Notes under the pieces: generated by a model
Database searches by the model: none
What the model saw: the letters and a program-made list of their open reading frames with translations, nothing else
What the model was told of the DNA's origin: nothing
DNA from: Devosia oryziradicis
GTDB lineage: Bacteria > Pseudomonadota > Alphaproteobacteria > Rhizobiales > Devosiaceae
DNA: 64,000 nt
Direction of reading: 5' to 3'
Assembly (NCBI RefSeq): GCF_016698645.1
Contig: NZ_CP068047.1
Location: 806,001-870,000, forward strand
Position numbers and translations under genes: made by a program
Shown: positions 27,003 through 36,358 of the stretch, one piece after another
Numbering within the stretch: position 1 is the stretch's first letter
Layout: each line of letters opens with the position of its first letter

Positions 27003-28007
27003 GTGACCGAACTGATTTTCTTCATCAACCAGGTGGTCATTGCCGGCGCCGTGCTGGGCTGCATCTATGCGCTGGGCGCCGTGGGCATCACGCTGATCTT
27101 CGGCATCCTGCGGTTTGCCCATTTCGCCCATTCCGAACTGATGACGTCGGGCGCCTTCTTCGCGTTCCTGCTGGCCATGCTGTTTGCGAGCTGGGGTATC
27201 ACCACGCCAATCCCGACCGGGTTCGTGGTGCTGCCCATCGCCATGGTGTTGTCCGCCATTTTCGCGCTGGGCATCGACAAGGGCTTTTACGCCCCGCTGC
27301 GCAAGCGCGGGGCCAAGCCGGTGATCCTGCTGATCGCCTCGATCGGCGTGACGCTGATGGTGCAGGGGTTGATCCGCCTGTTTTTCGGCGCGGGCTCCTA
27401 CTCGTTCTTCGAGACCGAAACCAAGGACGTGTTCCGTATCGATACCGCCTTCCTGGGCTCGACCCGGCCGCTGGTCATCACCGAGCCGCAGCTGCTGATG
27501 ATCGTGGTGACCGTTGTCTCGGTGCTGGCGCTGCACTTCTTCCTCACCCGATCGCGGCTGGGCAAGGCGATGCGCGCCATGGCGGACAATGCCGACCTGG
27601 CGCAGGTGTCGGGCATCAATACGGCGCTGGTGGTGCGGGTCACCTGGGTGGTGGCTGGGGCGCTGGCCTGCATGGCCGGCACCATGCTGGCGCTGGACGT
27701 GACCCTGAAGCCGGACCTGGCCTTCAACATCATCATCCCGATCTTCGCGGCCGCCATCGTGGGCGGTCTCGGCCAGGCCTATGGCGCGATTGCGGGTGGC
27801 CTCCTCATCGGCATGGCGGAATCGCTGGCCGTGTTCAACTGGACGATGGTGCTGAGGCCTCTCAATGCCGTCTTGCCCGAATGGGCGCAGTTGCCTGCGA
27901 CGCTGGCGCTGGTGCCGACCGAATACAAGCTGACCGTGGCTTTCGTCATCCTGGTCGTGGTGCTGCTCGTGCGACCGACGGGTATTTTCAAGGGAGCATC
28001 GTCATGA
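27003..28007 (+). CDS. livH: Branched-chain amino acid-type ABC transporter permease LivH
   Basis: The 334-residue inner-membrane permease has about eight hydrophobic segments. The LivH signature is present near the N terminus (ALGAVGITLIFGILRFAHFAH). The cytoplasmic coupling region reads RSRLGKAMRAMADNADLAQVSGI, and the C-terminal half contains AAIVGGLGQAYGAIAGGLLIG. The start is GTG. Its TGA stop overlaps the livM ATG (ATGA). It pairs with LivM to form the membrane channel of the importer. Confidence 0.92.
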   Translation: MTELIFFINQVVIAGAVLGCIYALGAVGITLIFGILRFAHFAHSELMTSGAFFAFLLAMLFASWGITTPIPTGFVVLPIAMVLSAIFALGIDKGFYAPLRKRGAKPVILLIASIGVTLMVQGLIRLFFGAGSYSFFETETKDVFRIDTAFLGSTRPLVITEPQLLMIVVTVVSVLALHFFLTRSRLGKAMRAMADNADLAQVSGINTALVVRVTWVVAGALACMAGTMLALDVTLKPDLAFNIIIPIFAAAIVGGLGQAYGAIAGGLLIGMAESLAVFNWTMVLRPLNAVLPEWAQLPATLALVPTEYKLTVAFVILVVVLLVRPTGIFKGASS

Positions 28008-29287
28008 TCCGGCGCTCGCTGACCCTGTTTGCCGGCCTGTTCGTGCTGATCCTGGTGATCGGCTGGGCGATGGGCCTGCCCTTCACCTCGTCACGCCTGG
28101 TCGAGGCGACCGCCTATTCGCTGATAGCGCTGGGTCTCAACATCCAGTGGGGTTATGGCGGGCTGTTCAATTTCGGCATCATGGGCTTCCTGATGCTGGG
28201 CGGCTTTGCCGTCACCTTCATCTCATACCCTGTCAATCCCCAGTTCTGGGGGTCTGACGGTCCGTGGATGCTTGGACGGGCCCTGATCGCCTTCGCGGCG
28301 GGTGCGCTGCTCGTCTATGGCGCGCGCAAGAGCGATCGCCTGGGAATCAAGGGCAGCTGGAAAACCTTTGTCACGGTGGTGGCGTGGTTCGTGGCCTATT
28401 GCATCTATCGCAGCCAGATCGATCCGGCTGCGGCCTATATCGAGGCCAATGCGGGCTTCGTGGGTGGCCTGGGCGCCCATCCGGTGCTGGGCTGGCTGTT
28501 TGGTGGCGTGCTGGCGGCGGTCATTGCCTTTATCGTCGGCAAGATCGCGCTGGGCCTCAGAACCGACTACCTGGCCATTGCAACCATCGGCATTTCCGAG
28601 ATCATCCGCGCGCTGATCAAGAACATGGACTGGCTGACGCGCGGCACGCTGACCGTGTCGCCGATCCCGTGGCCGACGCCGCTGCCGCAAGACTACCAGG
28701 CCGGGGGCAGCGACACCTATTCGTCGCTGCTGATGGCCCGCGGCGGCTTCCTGTTGCTGGCGCTTGTGGTTGTCGGGATTGCCATCTGGCTGATCTCGCG
28801 CGCTTATTCCGGCCCTTGGGGCCGCATGATGCGCGCCATCCGCGACAACCACATCGCTGCGGCCTCGATGGGCAAGAACGTGACGGCGCGGCAGCTCGAG
28901 ATATTCGTCTTCGGCTCGGTACTGATGGGTATTGGCGGCGCCATGCTGGTCAGCTTCACCCAGATTTTCGACCCGTCGAGCTACCAGCCGATCAACCACA
29001 CCTTCCTGATCTGGGTGATGATCATCGTGGGCGGCGCCGGCAACAATTGGGGCGCGGTGTTCGGCGCGGTGCTGATCTGGCTGGTGTGGGTCGTCAGCGA
29101 GCCGCTGGCCAAGGTCATCTTCGACAATGTCAGCTACTGGTCGACCAATCTCGGTTGGGGTGCCATTCCGGAAATCGAGTCACGCTCGGCACAGATGCGC
29201 GTTTTCGTGCTGGGCCTGGTGATCACCATCGCGCTGCGCTATGCCCCCAAGGGGCTGATCCCCGAAGCGGTCCGCCGGGACGCCTAG
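28004..29287 (+). CDS. livM: Branched-chain amino acid-type ABC transporter permease LivM
   Basis: The 427-residue permease partner of LivH has the family segments ALGLNIQWGYGGLFNFGIMG, the coupling region GRMMRAIRDNHIAAASMGKN and GGAGNNWGAVFGAVLIW. It is longer than a minimal LivM, with an extra ~80-residue region at about residues 75-165 containing two or three further hydrophobic stretches. The ATG overlaps the livH stop and has an AGGGAG site. Its TAG stop overlaps the stop of the convergent reductase gene in CTAG. The matching binding-protein gene is probably the LivK-type gene at 32247-33452, on the opposite strand. Confidence 0.9.
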   Translation: MIRRSLTLFAGLFVLILVIGWAMGLPFTSSRLVEATAYSLIALGLNIQWGYGGLFNFGIMGFLMLGGFAVTFISYPVNPQFWGSDGPWMLGRALIAFAAGALLVYGARKSDRLGIKGSWKTFVTVVAWFVAYCIYRSQIDPAAAYIEANAGFVGGLGAHPVLGWLFGGVLAAVIAFIVGKIALGLRTDYLAIATIGISEIIRALIKNMDWLTRGTLTVSPIPWPTPLPQDYQAGGSDTYSSLLMARGGFLLLALVVVGIAIWLISRAYSGPWGRMMRAIRDNHIAAASMGKNVTARQLEIFVFGSVLMGIGGAMLVSFTQIFDPSSYQPINHTFLIWVMIIVGGAGNNWGAVFGAVLIWLVWVVSEPLAKVIFDNVSYWSTNLGWGAIPEIESRSAQMRVFVLGLVITIALRYAPKGLIPEAVRRDA

Positions 29288-29844
29288 CGCCTGGCCTCAT
29301 AGGTCAGGGCGATGGCGCCAGAGGCGAAGGTCTGCTGGTTTGTCAGCTTCAGGTCGAGCGGGAAGGGCAGGCCGGAAAACAGCGTCGGGCCGTGGCCGGC
29401 AATGCGTGGGTGAACGAGGAAGACGAACTCGTCGATCAGGCCCAGGGCTGCGATTGCCCTGGCGAGGTTGACACCGCCCAGCGAAATGATTCCGTGTTGT
29501 TCCCGCTTGAGCCGCTCGATGGCGCCCTTGAGGTCGCCTTGCAGCAATTGGGCATTCCAGTCGACATGGGCCAGCGTGGTCGATGCCACGACCTTGCGCG
29601 CCCGGTGGATGGATTGAGCGAAAGGGACGACCCAGTCCGCCGTGCCTTCCGGCACCACACCTGTCTCGGCAATCGGCCGCCACGCCGGCTCCATCATCTG
29701 GTAGGTGATGCGGCCATAAAGCAGCACACTGGCATTGGCCACCACGTCCGCCCAGAACTGGTGCATTTCGGGATAAGGCACAATGGCCTGATGGTCGCAG
29801 CAGCCATCCAGCGTCACGTTGATAGAATACTGTAGTCGCGCCAT
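29284..29844 (-). CDS. Dihydrofolate reductase-like (RibD C-terminal) family protein
   Basis: The 186-residue cytoplasmic protein resembles the RibD C-terminal/DHFR-like reductase fold. It has the N-terminal strand LQYSINVTLDGCCDH, the LLYGRITYQMM helix and the nucleotide-binding ISLGGVNLARAIAALGLIDE segment followed by HPRIAGHGP. Such stand-alone proteins are presumed NADPH-dependent reductases; the substrate is unknown. Its stop codon overlaps that of convergent livM. Nothing nearby indicates a riboflavin or folate operon. Confidence 0.82.
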   Translation of the reverse strand: MARLQYSINVTLDGCCDHQAIVPYPEMHQFWADVVANASVLLYGRITYQMMEPAWRPIAETGVVPEGTADWVVPFAQSIHRARKVVASTTLAHVDWNAQLLQGDLKGAIERLKREQHGIISLGGVNLARAIAALGLIDEFVFLVHPRIAGHGPTLFSGLPFPLDLKLTNQQTFASGAIALTYEARR

Positions 29845-29932
29845 TGGTTTGTCCCCAGCGTCCGAGCTGGGCGAGACGATAGCAAACGTGTGCCAGTGGG
29901 CAACGTCCTATTCGAGTGGCCGCGTCGGCGGA

Positions 29933-30583
29933 CTAGACGATACTGGTCAGCAATGCCGCCGCTGCGCGCCGGAGGTCGCGGCCGACATCGATGCGCATAT
30001 GGGCAAATTCGGGTCGAGCCAGCACCGCTACCCCGGCGGGTGGCGGATGTGCCCCAGGCCACATGCCGGCCACCAGCGAACCGATCATGGCGATGGCCCA
30101 GGCGCAGTCCGCGGGGCTGGCGGTGGGCAGGCGCGCCGACAGCGCCGCGACGATGCGGGCATTCTGCGTCCCCATATGCGTCTTGGTCTCGGCAATGGTG
30201 GCTTCCGACACGTTCTGCTCAAGCGTGCTGGCGAGAATGGAAATCAACGCGCAACAGCGCGGGCGCGCCAGGAAACAGTGGGTGATGGCGTCGGCCAGCG
30301 CCTCGATATCGCCGAGGGGAACCGACTGCATTGCCTCGATCGCCGCATCGATCAAGTCCGTGAACTCGTCGTGGAAGAGTTCGAGCAGCACCTGCTCGCG
30401 GCTCTCGAAATAGCGGTAGACGTTGGACTTGGTGAAGCCGGCTTTGGCCGCGATGGCATTGAGGCCGGCCCCCTGCGGGCCCTGCTCGTCAAACAGTTCC
30501 GCCGCGGCCGCGAGCAGTTGCTCGCGGCGCTGGCTGATTTCTTGGGGCTTGCGGGCGCGCTGGAATGATTGGGCGGCGGTCAT
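29933..30583 (-). CDS. TetR-family transcriptional regulator
   Basis: The 216-residue regulator has an N-terminal TetR helix-turn-helix (REQLLAAAAELFDEQGPQGA, then IAAKAGFTKSNVYRYFESRE). A helical C-terminal ligand domain of the TetR_C type follows. The gene begins nine bases after the SDR oxidoreductase gene on the same strand, so the two form an operon. A 25-base imperfect palindrome upstream of the SDR gene is the likely operator, giving autoregulation (inference). The inducer is unknown, possibly the SDR substrate. Confidence 0.9.
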   Translation of the reverse strand: MTAAQSFQRARKPQEISQRREQLLAAAAELFDEQGPQGAGLNAIAAKAGFTKSNVYRYFESREQVLLELFHDEFTDLIDAAIEAMQSVPLGDIEALADAITHCFLARPRCCALISILASTLEQNVSEATIAETKTHMGTQNARIVAALSARLPTASPADCAWAIAMIGSLVAGMWPGAHPPPAGVAVLARPEFAHMRIDVGRDLRRAAAALLTSIV

Positions 30584-30592
30584 GAAGCCATT

Positions 30593-31522
30593 CTATGCCG
30601 GGACGGCGGCAACGGGAAAGCGGATGCCGGTCAGTTCCTCGGAGATATCCCAAAGCCGTCGCGCCATGTCGGTATCGAGGGCCGCTGGCGGCGTAGCCGC
30701 CACCCCGACCCGGCCGCGAATTTCCTGGAAACCCTTGGGTCCATAATAGCCACCCGGGACCGCTTGGGGAGCGGTCGCCGCGAACAGCGTTGGCAGGGCC
30801 GCCTGCGGCACGGGCGCGAAGACGAACGAAAGATAGCGGCGCACGAAGGCGGCGGGGCTCCGCTCGCCCATGCCGTTGACGATGAGGTCGGTGCGCGCAA
30901 TGCCCGGATGGGCGGCCGTGCTCGCAATCCCCCAGCCATGGGCCTCGCTGCGCCGCTGCAGCTCGAAGGCGAACATCAGGCAGGCCAGCTTGCTCTGGCT
31001 ATAGGCCACCATGGGCCGATAGGTTTCCGACTGCAGGTCGGACAAGTCGATCCGTCCCTGACGCGCCGCGACGCTGGACAGCGAGACGACGCGGGCGGCG
31101 GGGGCCGCCGTCAGCAGCGGCATCAGGCGCGCGGTCAGGGCGAAATGGCTGAGGTAGTTGGTGCCGAACTGCAACTCGAAACCATCGCTGGTGGTTTGGC
31201 GCCTCGGAGGGGTCATGACGCCGGCATTGTTGACGAGAATGTCGAGCGGCGTGCCGGCGGCATGGAGGCGGCCGGCGAAGGCGGCAACCGAAGCAAGGCT
31301 CCCCAGATCGACCTGTTCGAAAGCTATCCTGGCTCCGGGTGCGCTCGCCCTGATGGCAGCAAGTGCATCGGCACCCTTGCCGGCATTGCGGCCGGCGAGG
31401 ATGACATGGGCACCGTGCTCGGCCAGCATCCGGGCCGTTTCGTAGCCCAGGCCGCCGGTGGCGCCGGTTACGACGGCCGTCTTGCCGGTGAGATCAGGGA
31501 TGTCGCGTTCGGAATAGGCCAT
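30593..31522 (-). CDS. Short-chain dehydrogenase/reductase family oxidoreductase
   Basis: The 309-residue NAD(P)-dependent oxidoreductase has the Rossmann motif [16 protein letters not shown] (VNNAGVMTP), a catalytic Ser in [10 protein letters not shown] and YSQSK with Tyr and Lys. The overall form resembles WW-domain-oxidoreductase/retinol-dehydrogenase-like SDRs of about 310 residues. The substrate is unknown. The ATG with GAGGA upstream is preferred to an earlier TTG. It is the first gene of an operon with the TetR regulator, behind a palindromic operator candidate. Confidence 0.9.
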   Translation of the reverse strand: MAYSERDIPDLTGKTAVVTGATGGLGYETARMLAEHGAHVILAGRNAGKGADALAAIRASAPGARIAFEQVDLGSLASVAAFAGRLHAAGTPLDILVNNAGVMTPPRRQTTSDGFELQFGTNYLSHFALTARLMPLLTAAPAARVVSLSSVAARQGRIDLSDLQSETYRPMVAYSQSKLACLMFAFELQRRSEAHGWGIASTAAHPGIARTDLIVNGMGERSPAAFVRRYLSFVFAPVPQAALPTLFAATAPQAVPGGYYGPKGFQEIRGRVGVAATPPAALDTDMARRLWDISEELTGIRFPVAAVPA

Positions 31523-31535
31523 CGCATGCGTCCTC

Positions 31536-31560
31536 AATAAGAAACCAATGGTCTCTAATT
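31536..31560. promoter_or_regulatory. Candidate TetR operator upstream of the SDR-tetR operon
   Basis: A 25-base imperfect palindrome has the core AGAAACCAATGGTCTCT (31540-31556). Ten of twelve base pairs match around a central A. It sits 14 bases before the SDR start codon, in an AT-rich patch suited to a promoter. Confidence 0.5.
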
Positions 31561-31589
31561 AGGAGAACGACGGTCTTTTGTCAAGCTTG

Positions 31590-32183
31590 TCAGCCGGGCT
31601 TTCTGGCTTCCGCCCAGAGCCAGCGGGTTGGGGCATTGTCGTAGCCGGTGCCATCCTGCTCGGTGACCGACATTGCGCTCCAATCGGCGGCGGCCGCGTA
31701 GTGGGCAAGCAGCCCGTTCCGATCCGGGTAATTGTAGTAGCGACCCAGGCCATCGCGACCTTCCCCACTGCCCGCCTTGAAGCTTGCGACAAACAAACCG
31801 CCGGGGCGCAGGGCGCGGTGGATGCGCGCGAGATCGTCGGTCAATTCATCGCGCGGCGCGTGCAGGAGGCAGGCGCAGGCCCAGACGCCGTCATAGACGG
31901 CGACGTCGTCGAGCTCGTGGAATGCCATGAGGCGCACTGGCACACCCAGCCGCGCCTGGGCCTCGGCCGCCAATTCTGGCGATGCGTCCGAAGGCGTGAC
32001 CACAAGGCCGGCGGCCAGCATGGCTGCGGCGTCCCGACCATTGCCGATGCCCAGCTCGAGCACGCTGCCGCCGGGAGGCAACCGGGCCATGAAGGCCTCC
32101 AGTTGCGGCGTCGGTGCCTTGGCGTGTTCGACATAGGCGGCGGCATTGTCGGCATAGAATTTGAGCGTTTCTGAATCGGGCAT
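31590..32183 (-). CDS. Class I SAM-dependent methyltransferase
   Basis: The 197-residue protein has a methyltransferase_11/25-type Rossmann fold. Motif I is VLELGIGNGRDAAAM, an acidic loop TPSDASPEL follows, and then YDGVWACACLLHAPRDEL and LRPGGLFVASFKAG. The substrate is not evident. It reads in the same direction as the LivK-type gene upstream but is separated from it by a strong terminator, so it likely has its own promoter. Confidence 0.85.
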   Translation of the reverse strand: MPDSETLKFYADNAAAYVEHAKAPTPQLEAFMARLPPGGSVLELGIGNGRDAAAMLAAGLVVTPSDASPELAAEAQARLGVPVRLMAFHELDDVAVYDGVWACACLLHAPRDELTDDLARIHRALRPGGLFVASFKAGSGEGRDGLGRYYNYPDRNGLLAHYAAAADWSAMSVTEQDGTGYDNAPTRWLWAEARKPG

Positions 32184-32195
32184 CGGGGCTCCAAT

Positions 32196-32225
32196 GAAAA
32201 AGGCCCGGGATCGCTCCCGGGCCTT
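32196..32225 (-). terminator. Intrinsic terminator after the LivK-type gene
   Basis: On the minus strand an 11-bp stem (AAGGCCCGGGA / TCCCGGGCCTT) with a 4-base loop is followed by a T run (AAAA on plus). Confidence 0.88.
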
Positions 32226-32246
32226 GGACGTTCGGGCGGACCAGGA

Positions 32247-33452
32247 TTACTGGATCTCGCCTTTTTCCACGAACGCGCCGCCTTCGACGGCGAGTTCGAC
32301 GATAATGCCGTCAACGTCGCCGGCTTCGTCGAAGTCGAGAGCACCGCCGGCGCCGTCATAGTCGATGTCGGTACCGGCCTTGATCAGCTCGACGGCCTTC
32401 TTCCACTCGCCGGGCAGGATCTTCTCGCCGGGAGCCGAGGCAACCTCGCGCAGGGCGGCCGAGAGACCGTCACGCGAAGCCGAGCCGTTCTTCTCGATGG
32501 CCAGGGCCAGGAGGAACGCGGCGTCGTAGGCCTGCGGCGCATAGGTCGCGTTGGCTTCGATGCCGGCCGCGGTGGCCAGGTCGTTATAGGTGGTGGTCGC
32601 GGTGCCGGCCGGGGCACCGGCGCGGGTGGCGATCAGGCCTTCGACGGCAGCGGCGTCGATGCCCGAGAGCAGGTCGTCACCGACCATGCCGTCACCGCCG
32701 ACATAGAGCGTGAAGTTGCCCGACTCGACGGCCTGGCGCAGGATGGTGTTGCCCGAGGCGTTGGCGTAGGCGAGGATCACCAGGTTCTGCGAAGCGACCA
32801 GGTTGCCCAGCTCGGCGCGGTAGTCGGCCTTGCCTTCTTCGTGGGCGACATTGGCTGCCACGGTGCCGCCACCGGCGGTGTAGGCGGCGCTCAGCGAGTC
32901 CGCAAAGCCCTTGCCGTAGTCATTGTTCACGTAGGTGATGGCGATGTCCTTGACGCCCTTGGCGAGGAGGAGTTCGGCCATCTTGACGCCCTGCAGGGCA
33001 TCGGACGGGGTGGTGCGGTAGACGAGGTCGTTGTCTTCCAGCGTGGTCAGGGCCGGAGCCGAGGACGCGGGGGAGATGAAAACCACGTTGCCCGACAGGC
33101 CCGAGCCGTTGAAGGCGCCGATGGTTTCACCGGTGCACAGTGCGCCCACCACGGCGGTCACGTTGTCGGTGTTGATCACCTTGTCGGCGGCAGCGGCAGC
33201 AGCGGTCGCATCGCAGGCGCCGTCGGCCGAGATGAGCTTGAGCTCGCCACCCAGGATGCCGCCCTGTTCGTTGACTTCCTTCACGACCAGCTCGGCGCCG
33301 GCAAAGATCGGCGGGGTCAGGGATTCGATCGGGCCGGTGAAGCCACCGATGAAGCCGATGGTTGCGCCGGTATCCTGGGCGATGGCGGGCGCGGCGACTG
33401 CAAGCGTCGATGCGGCAACGGCCAAAGTCAGGGTGTTCTTGAGATTGAGCAT
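32247..33452 (-). CDS. Branched-chain amino acid-type ABC transporter substrate-binding protein (LivK-like)
   Basis: The 401-residue periplasmic protein has a signal peptide (hydrophobic ALAVAAST-type core, cleavage after APAIAQ). A Peripla_BP_6 fold follows, with IGFIGGFTGPIESLTPPIFA, VVGALCTGETIGAF, FISPASSAPALT and ITYVNNDYGKGFADSL. The ATG at 33452 follows AGAGGGA; an upstream extension of 39 residues is not signal-like. It is the only HAAT binding protein here, so it probably serves livGFHM although six genes away and on the other strand. The ligand is unproven. Confidence 0.9.
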   Translation of the reverse strand: MLNLKNTLTLAVAASTLAVAAPAIAQDTGATIGFIGGFTGPIESLTPPIFAGAELVVKEVNEQGGILGGELKLISADGACDATAAAAAADKVINTDNVTAVVGALCTGETIGAFNGSGLSGNVVFISPASSAPALTTLEDNDLVYRTTPSDALQGVKMAELLLAKGVKDIAITYVNNDYGKGFADSLSAAYTAGGGTVAANVAHEEGKADYRAELGNLVASQNLVILAYANASGNTILRQAVESGNFTLYVGGDGMVGDDLLSGIDAAAVEGLIATRAGAPAGTATTTYNDLATAAGIEANATYAPQAYDAAFLLALAIEKNGSASRDGLSAALREVASAPGEKILPGEWKKAVELIKAGTDIDYDGAGGALDFDEAGDVDGIIVELAVEGGAFVEKGEIQ

Positions 33453-33682
33453 GTACGTCCCTCTGCTGGGTCGATCCGCCGGGAGGCTCTTGCTCGAGCC
33501 AGTCCTTGCGTGCGGAACGACGCGATAAAGGGGGCGCAACCCGCGCCCCGCTGGCAGGGACTGTTGCACATTTGCTAAGCCGGAGTCACCGGGTATTGAT
33601 GGGGAAATCTACATGCCGCCACTGTTGCTTAACGGGGGTGGTTTTTGCATAGAGTGAGGCCCCTGAGGAGGCTGTGGCTGGC

Positions 33683-34720
33683 ATGAAGGCGAGGCTATTG
33701 CAGGCAGTGCTGATGCTGGTGGCGGCGCTCGCCGTTCAACCGGCCTTGGCGCAGATCACCGTGCTCGACCAGGCCCAGGATGCCCAGGCGGCGCCCGAGA
33801 CTGCCGAACCCGCGGCCCCGCCACCGCCCTGTGGCATGCAACCGGTGAGCATTGCCCGCATGACCTGGCCATCGGCCGAACTGCTGGCGGAAATCCATGC
33901 CCGGGTGCTTCAGCGCGCTTTCGACTGTACGGTCCAGGTCGCGCCAGGCGATCTGGGTGCCACGGCCTCGTCAATGGGCTCGACCGGCCAGCCCGCGGTG
34001 GCGCCAGAAATGTGGGTGACGCGCGTCGCCGACGTGTGGAATGCGGGGGTCGAGGCACAGATGTTGCGGCCCGCTGCGCCGACCTATGAGGCAACGCAGT
34101 TCGAGGGGTGGTACCTGCCCGACTATGTGGCACTGGCCCATCCCGATCTGACCGCCGCTGCCGGGTTGGCCGCGGCGTTGCCGACCTGGAACGCAGGCGC
34201 GCCGGTGCGCTTCATCTCCTGCCCGCCCGACTGGGCCTGTGCGCTGATTAACCGCAACCTGGTCAAGGCCCTTGGCCTGACGGGCCTGTTGGAGGTGGTC
34301 GAGCCTGCCACCCGCTTCGAAATGGATACCCTGATCGCCGAAGCGGTGAGCCGCAGCGAGCCGATCCTGTTTTACTACTGGCAGCCCAATGCGGTGCTCA
34401 GCCAGTTCAATTTCGTGCCGCTCGACATGGGTGTCTATGACGAAGAGGCGGCCAAGTGCCTGGCGCGCGCGGCCTGCCCCAACCCGGTGCCCAGCGCCTT
34501 TGCCGCCGAGACGGTGGTGGTGGCGCTGGCCGAGTGGGTGTTTACCGATATTCCGGCCATTGCCGGCTACTTCCAGCGCTCGAGCCTCGACCTTGCCGAA
34601 ATGAACACGCTGCTGGCGCAGCTGAACGAGCCGGGTGCGACGGTGGAAGGCGTTGCCGATCGTTTCGTGGCCGAGCGGCAGGACCTGTGGCAGGGCTGGG
34701 TGGGAACCCCGGCGCCATAG
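33683..34720 (+). CDS. Orphan OpuAC/ProX-type ABC substrate-binding protein
   Basis: The 345-residue secreted protein has a signal peptide ending VQPALA. A Pro/Ala-rich linker follows, then an OpuAC-type betaine/choline-binding fold. Family segments include VSIARMTWPSAELLAEIHAR, EGWYLPDY, FISCPPDWACALIN and EPILFYYWQPNAVLSQF, with several aromatic residues that could form a quaternary-amine cage. No cognate permease or ATPase lies next to it. It may use a distant transporter or act as a sensor. A GTG three codons upstream is an alternative start, very close to the GAGGAG site. Confidence 0.82.
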   Translation: MKARLLQAVLMLVAALAVQPALAQITVLDQAQDAQAAPETAEPAAPPPPCGMQPVSIARMTWPSAELLAEIHARVLQRAFDCTVQVAPGDLGATASSMGSTGQPAVAPEMWVTRVADVWNAGVEAQMLRPAAPTYEATQFEGWYLPDYVALAHPDLTAAAGLAAALPTWNAGAPVRFISCPPDWACALINRNLVKALGLTGLLEVVEPATRFEMDTLIAEAVSRSEPILFYYWQPNAVLSQFNFVPLDMGVYDEEAAKCLARAACPNPVPSAFAAETVVVALAEWVFTDIPAIAGYFQRSSLDLAEMNTLLAQLNEPGATVEGVADRFVAERQDLWQGWVGTPAP

Positions 34721-34852
34721 CGGGTGCGGTAGCGCGCATCCGGAGCTTGGCTTTTATCTAACCAATTGAACCATATAGAGGTTTTCAGGGATTTAACCTG
34801 GCGTTCAGATTTACTGCCGTTAGATGGGCAGCCCTGCTGGACCATCGTTGCC

Positions 34853-36358
34853 ATGAACCCTGATTTCTCCGTCATCCTCGCTGGCTACCGCCGTATTGCC
34901 CTTGCAGCCGCCGTGGTTGTCGTGGGCATCGTCACGGCACGCATCGCGGTATTCTTCGGACTGGCCGGGCCGACCTTCGTCAATGCCCTGCCTGGTGCGG
35001 GCCTTCTGGCCGCACTGCTGCTCCTGGCCATCCTCGGCTATGGTTATCGCTGGCTGTCGCGCCGGCTGGGCGGCATCCAGCGGCAGGTGCATGAGGCCCA
35101 GGCGCGGACCAATCGCGATGCGCTGACAGGGGTCTTCACGCGAGCCTATTTTCTCGAGGCGCTGGGGGCCCATGTTTTTCACGGCTCGCAGACGGCGGTG
35201 GGCTACCTGCAGCTGGACATGGATAATCTGAAGATCCTCAACGACAGCGCCGGCCATGCCGCCGGCGACGCGGCTCTGGTGCATCTGAGCCGCGTGATCG
35301 ACCAGGTGGTCCCCGGTGCACTGGTGGGGCGATTGGGCGGCGACGAATTCGGCATCATGATAGCCGGTCACGACAACAAGGCGGCGTTGCGCCGTGTTGG
35401 CGAAGCGCTGCTGCGCGCGCTCGAGCGCCCGGTCAACATTTCAGGCCGGGCAGTGCGTCTCTCCGCATCGATCGGCGTGGCGCTCGCGCCGCAGGACGCG
35501 GTTGATGTGACCGACCTCGTCAGCAAGGCCGATCTTGCACTCTACAAGGCCAAGAAGGGCGGGCGCCATGCCGTGGTGGCCTTTGACCCCGACATGCTGG
35601 GCGATGAACGGCACCGGCGCTTCATCGAACGCGAATTGCGCGCTGCGCTCCTCATGGAAGAGCTCGAGCTGCATTACCAGCCGGTCCTGGGTACCGACAT
35701 GGCCATTCGCTCGCATGAAGCACTGGTTCGTTGGCGACACCAGGTGCGTGGCATGATCCCACCGGCGCAGTTCATTCCGATCGCCGAAGAGAGTGACCTC
35801 ATCGTCAAGCTGGGTGAATGGGTGCTGCGCCGGGCCTGCGGGGACCTGGCGGAACTGGGCGGCCTTCCGGTGGCGGTCAACGTTTCGCCAGTGCAGTTGC
35901 GGCAGGCCGATTTCGCCCGCAGCTTCGCCGCGATCCTCCAGGATACGGGCACCGATCCGCGCGCCATCATCGTGGAGGTGACCGAAACGGTGCCGCTCGA
36001 TGCCGGGGAGATCGCGATGGCCAACCTGGCCGCCTTGCGCAGGCTGGGTGTCCGGATCGCCATCGACGATTTCGGCGCGGGCCATGCGAGCCTGCAATAT
36101 CTGCGCGGCTTTGCCTTCGACATCATCAAGATTGACCGGAGCTATGTCGCCAATATGGGATCGAGCCGCATCGATGGGATGATCGTTTCGGCCGTGTGCG
36201 AAATTGCCCGCGCCCTGCCGGTGGAGGTGGTGGCTGAGGGCATCGAAACGCAGGAGCAGTTCAACCAGTTGCGGCTGGCGGGATGCAGCGGCTTTCAGGG
36301 ATATCTGCTTGGCCGGCCGCAGCCGCTGGGCAAGCCGGGGAATGCGGTAGCCGCCTGA
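34853..36358 (+). CDS. Membrane-anchored GGDEF-EAL cyclic-di-GMP protein
   Basis: The 501-residue protein has two N-terminal membrane segments (about 15-38 and 45-68) with a very short loop. A GGDEF domain at about 85-245 has the intact motif RLGGDEFG. An EAL domain at about 255-495 has SHEALVRWRH, the NVSPVQL Asn, EVTETVPLD, AIDDFGAGHA, IKIDRSY and VAEGIETQEQ. Both active sites look complete, so it could make or degrade cyclic-di-GMP; the net direction cannot be read from sequence. It lies 132 bases after the OpuAC-type gene on the same strand. c-di-GMP control of motility fits the nearby chemotaxis island. Confidence 0.92.
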   Translation: MNPDFSVILAGYRRIALAAAVVVVGIVTARIAVFFGLAGPTFVNALPGAGLLAALLLLAILGYGYRWLSRRLGGIQRQVHEAQARTNRDALTGVFTRAYFLEALGAHVFHGSQTAVGYLQLDMDNLKILNDSAGHAAGDAALVHLSRVIDQVVPGALVGRLGGDEFGIMIAGHDNKAALRRVGEALLRALERPVNISGRAVRLSASIGVALAPQDAVDVTDLVSKADLALYKAKKGGRHAVVAFDPDMLGDERHRRFIERELRAALLMEELELHYQPVLGTDMAIRSHEALVRWRHQVRGMIPPAQFIPIAEESDLIVKLGEWVLRRACGDLAELGGLPVAVNVSPVQLRQADFARSFAAILQDTGTDPRAIIVEVTETVPLDAGEIAMANLAALRRLGVRIAIDDFGAGHASLQYLRGFAFDIIKIDRSYVANMGSSRIDGMIVSAVCEIARALPVEVVAEGIETQEQFNQLRLAGCSGFQGYLLGRPQPLGKPGNAVAA

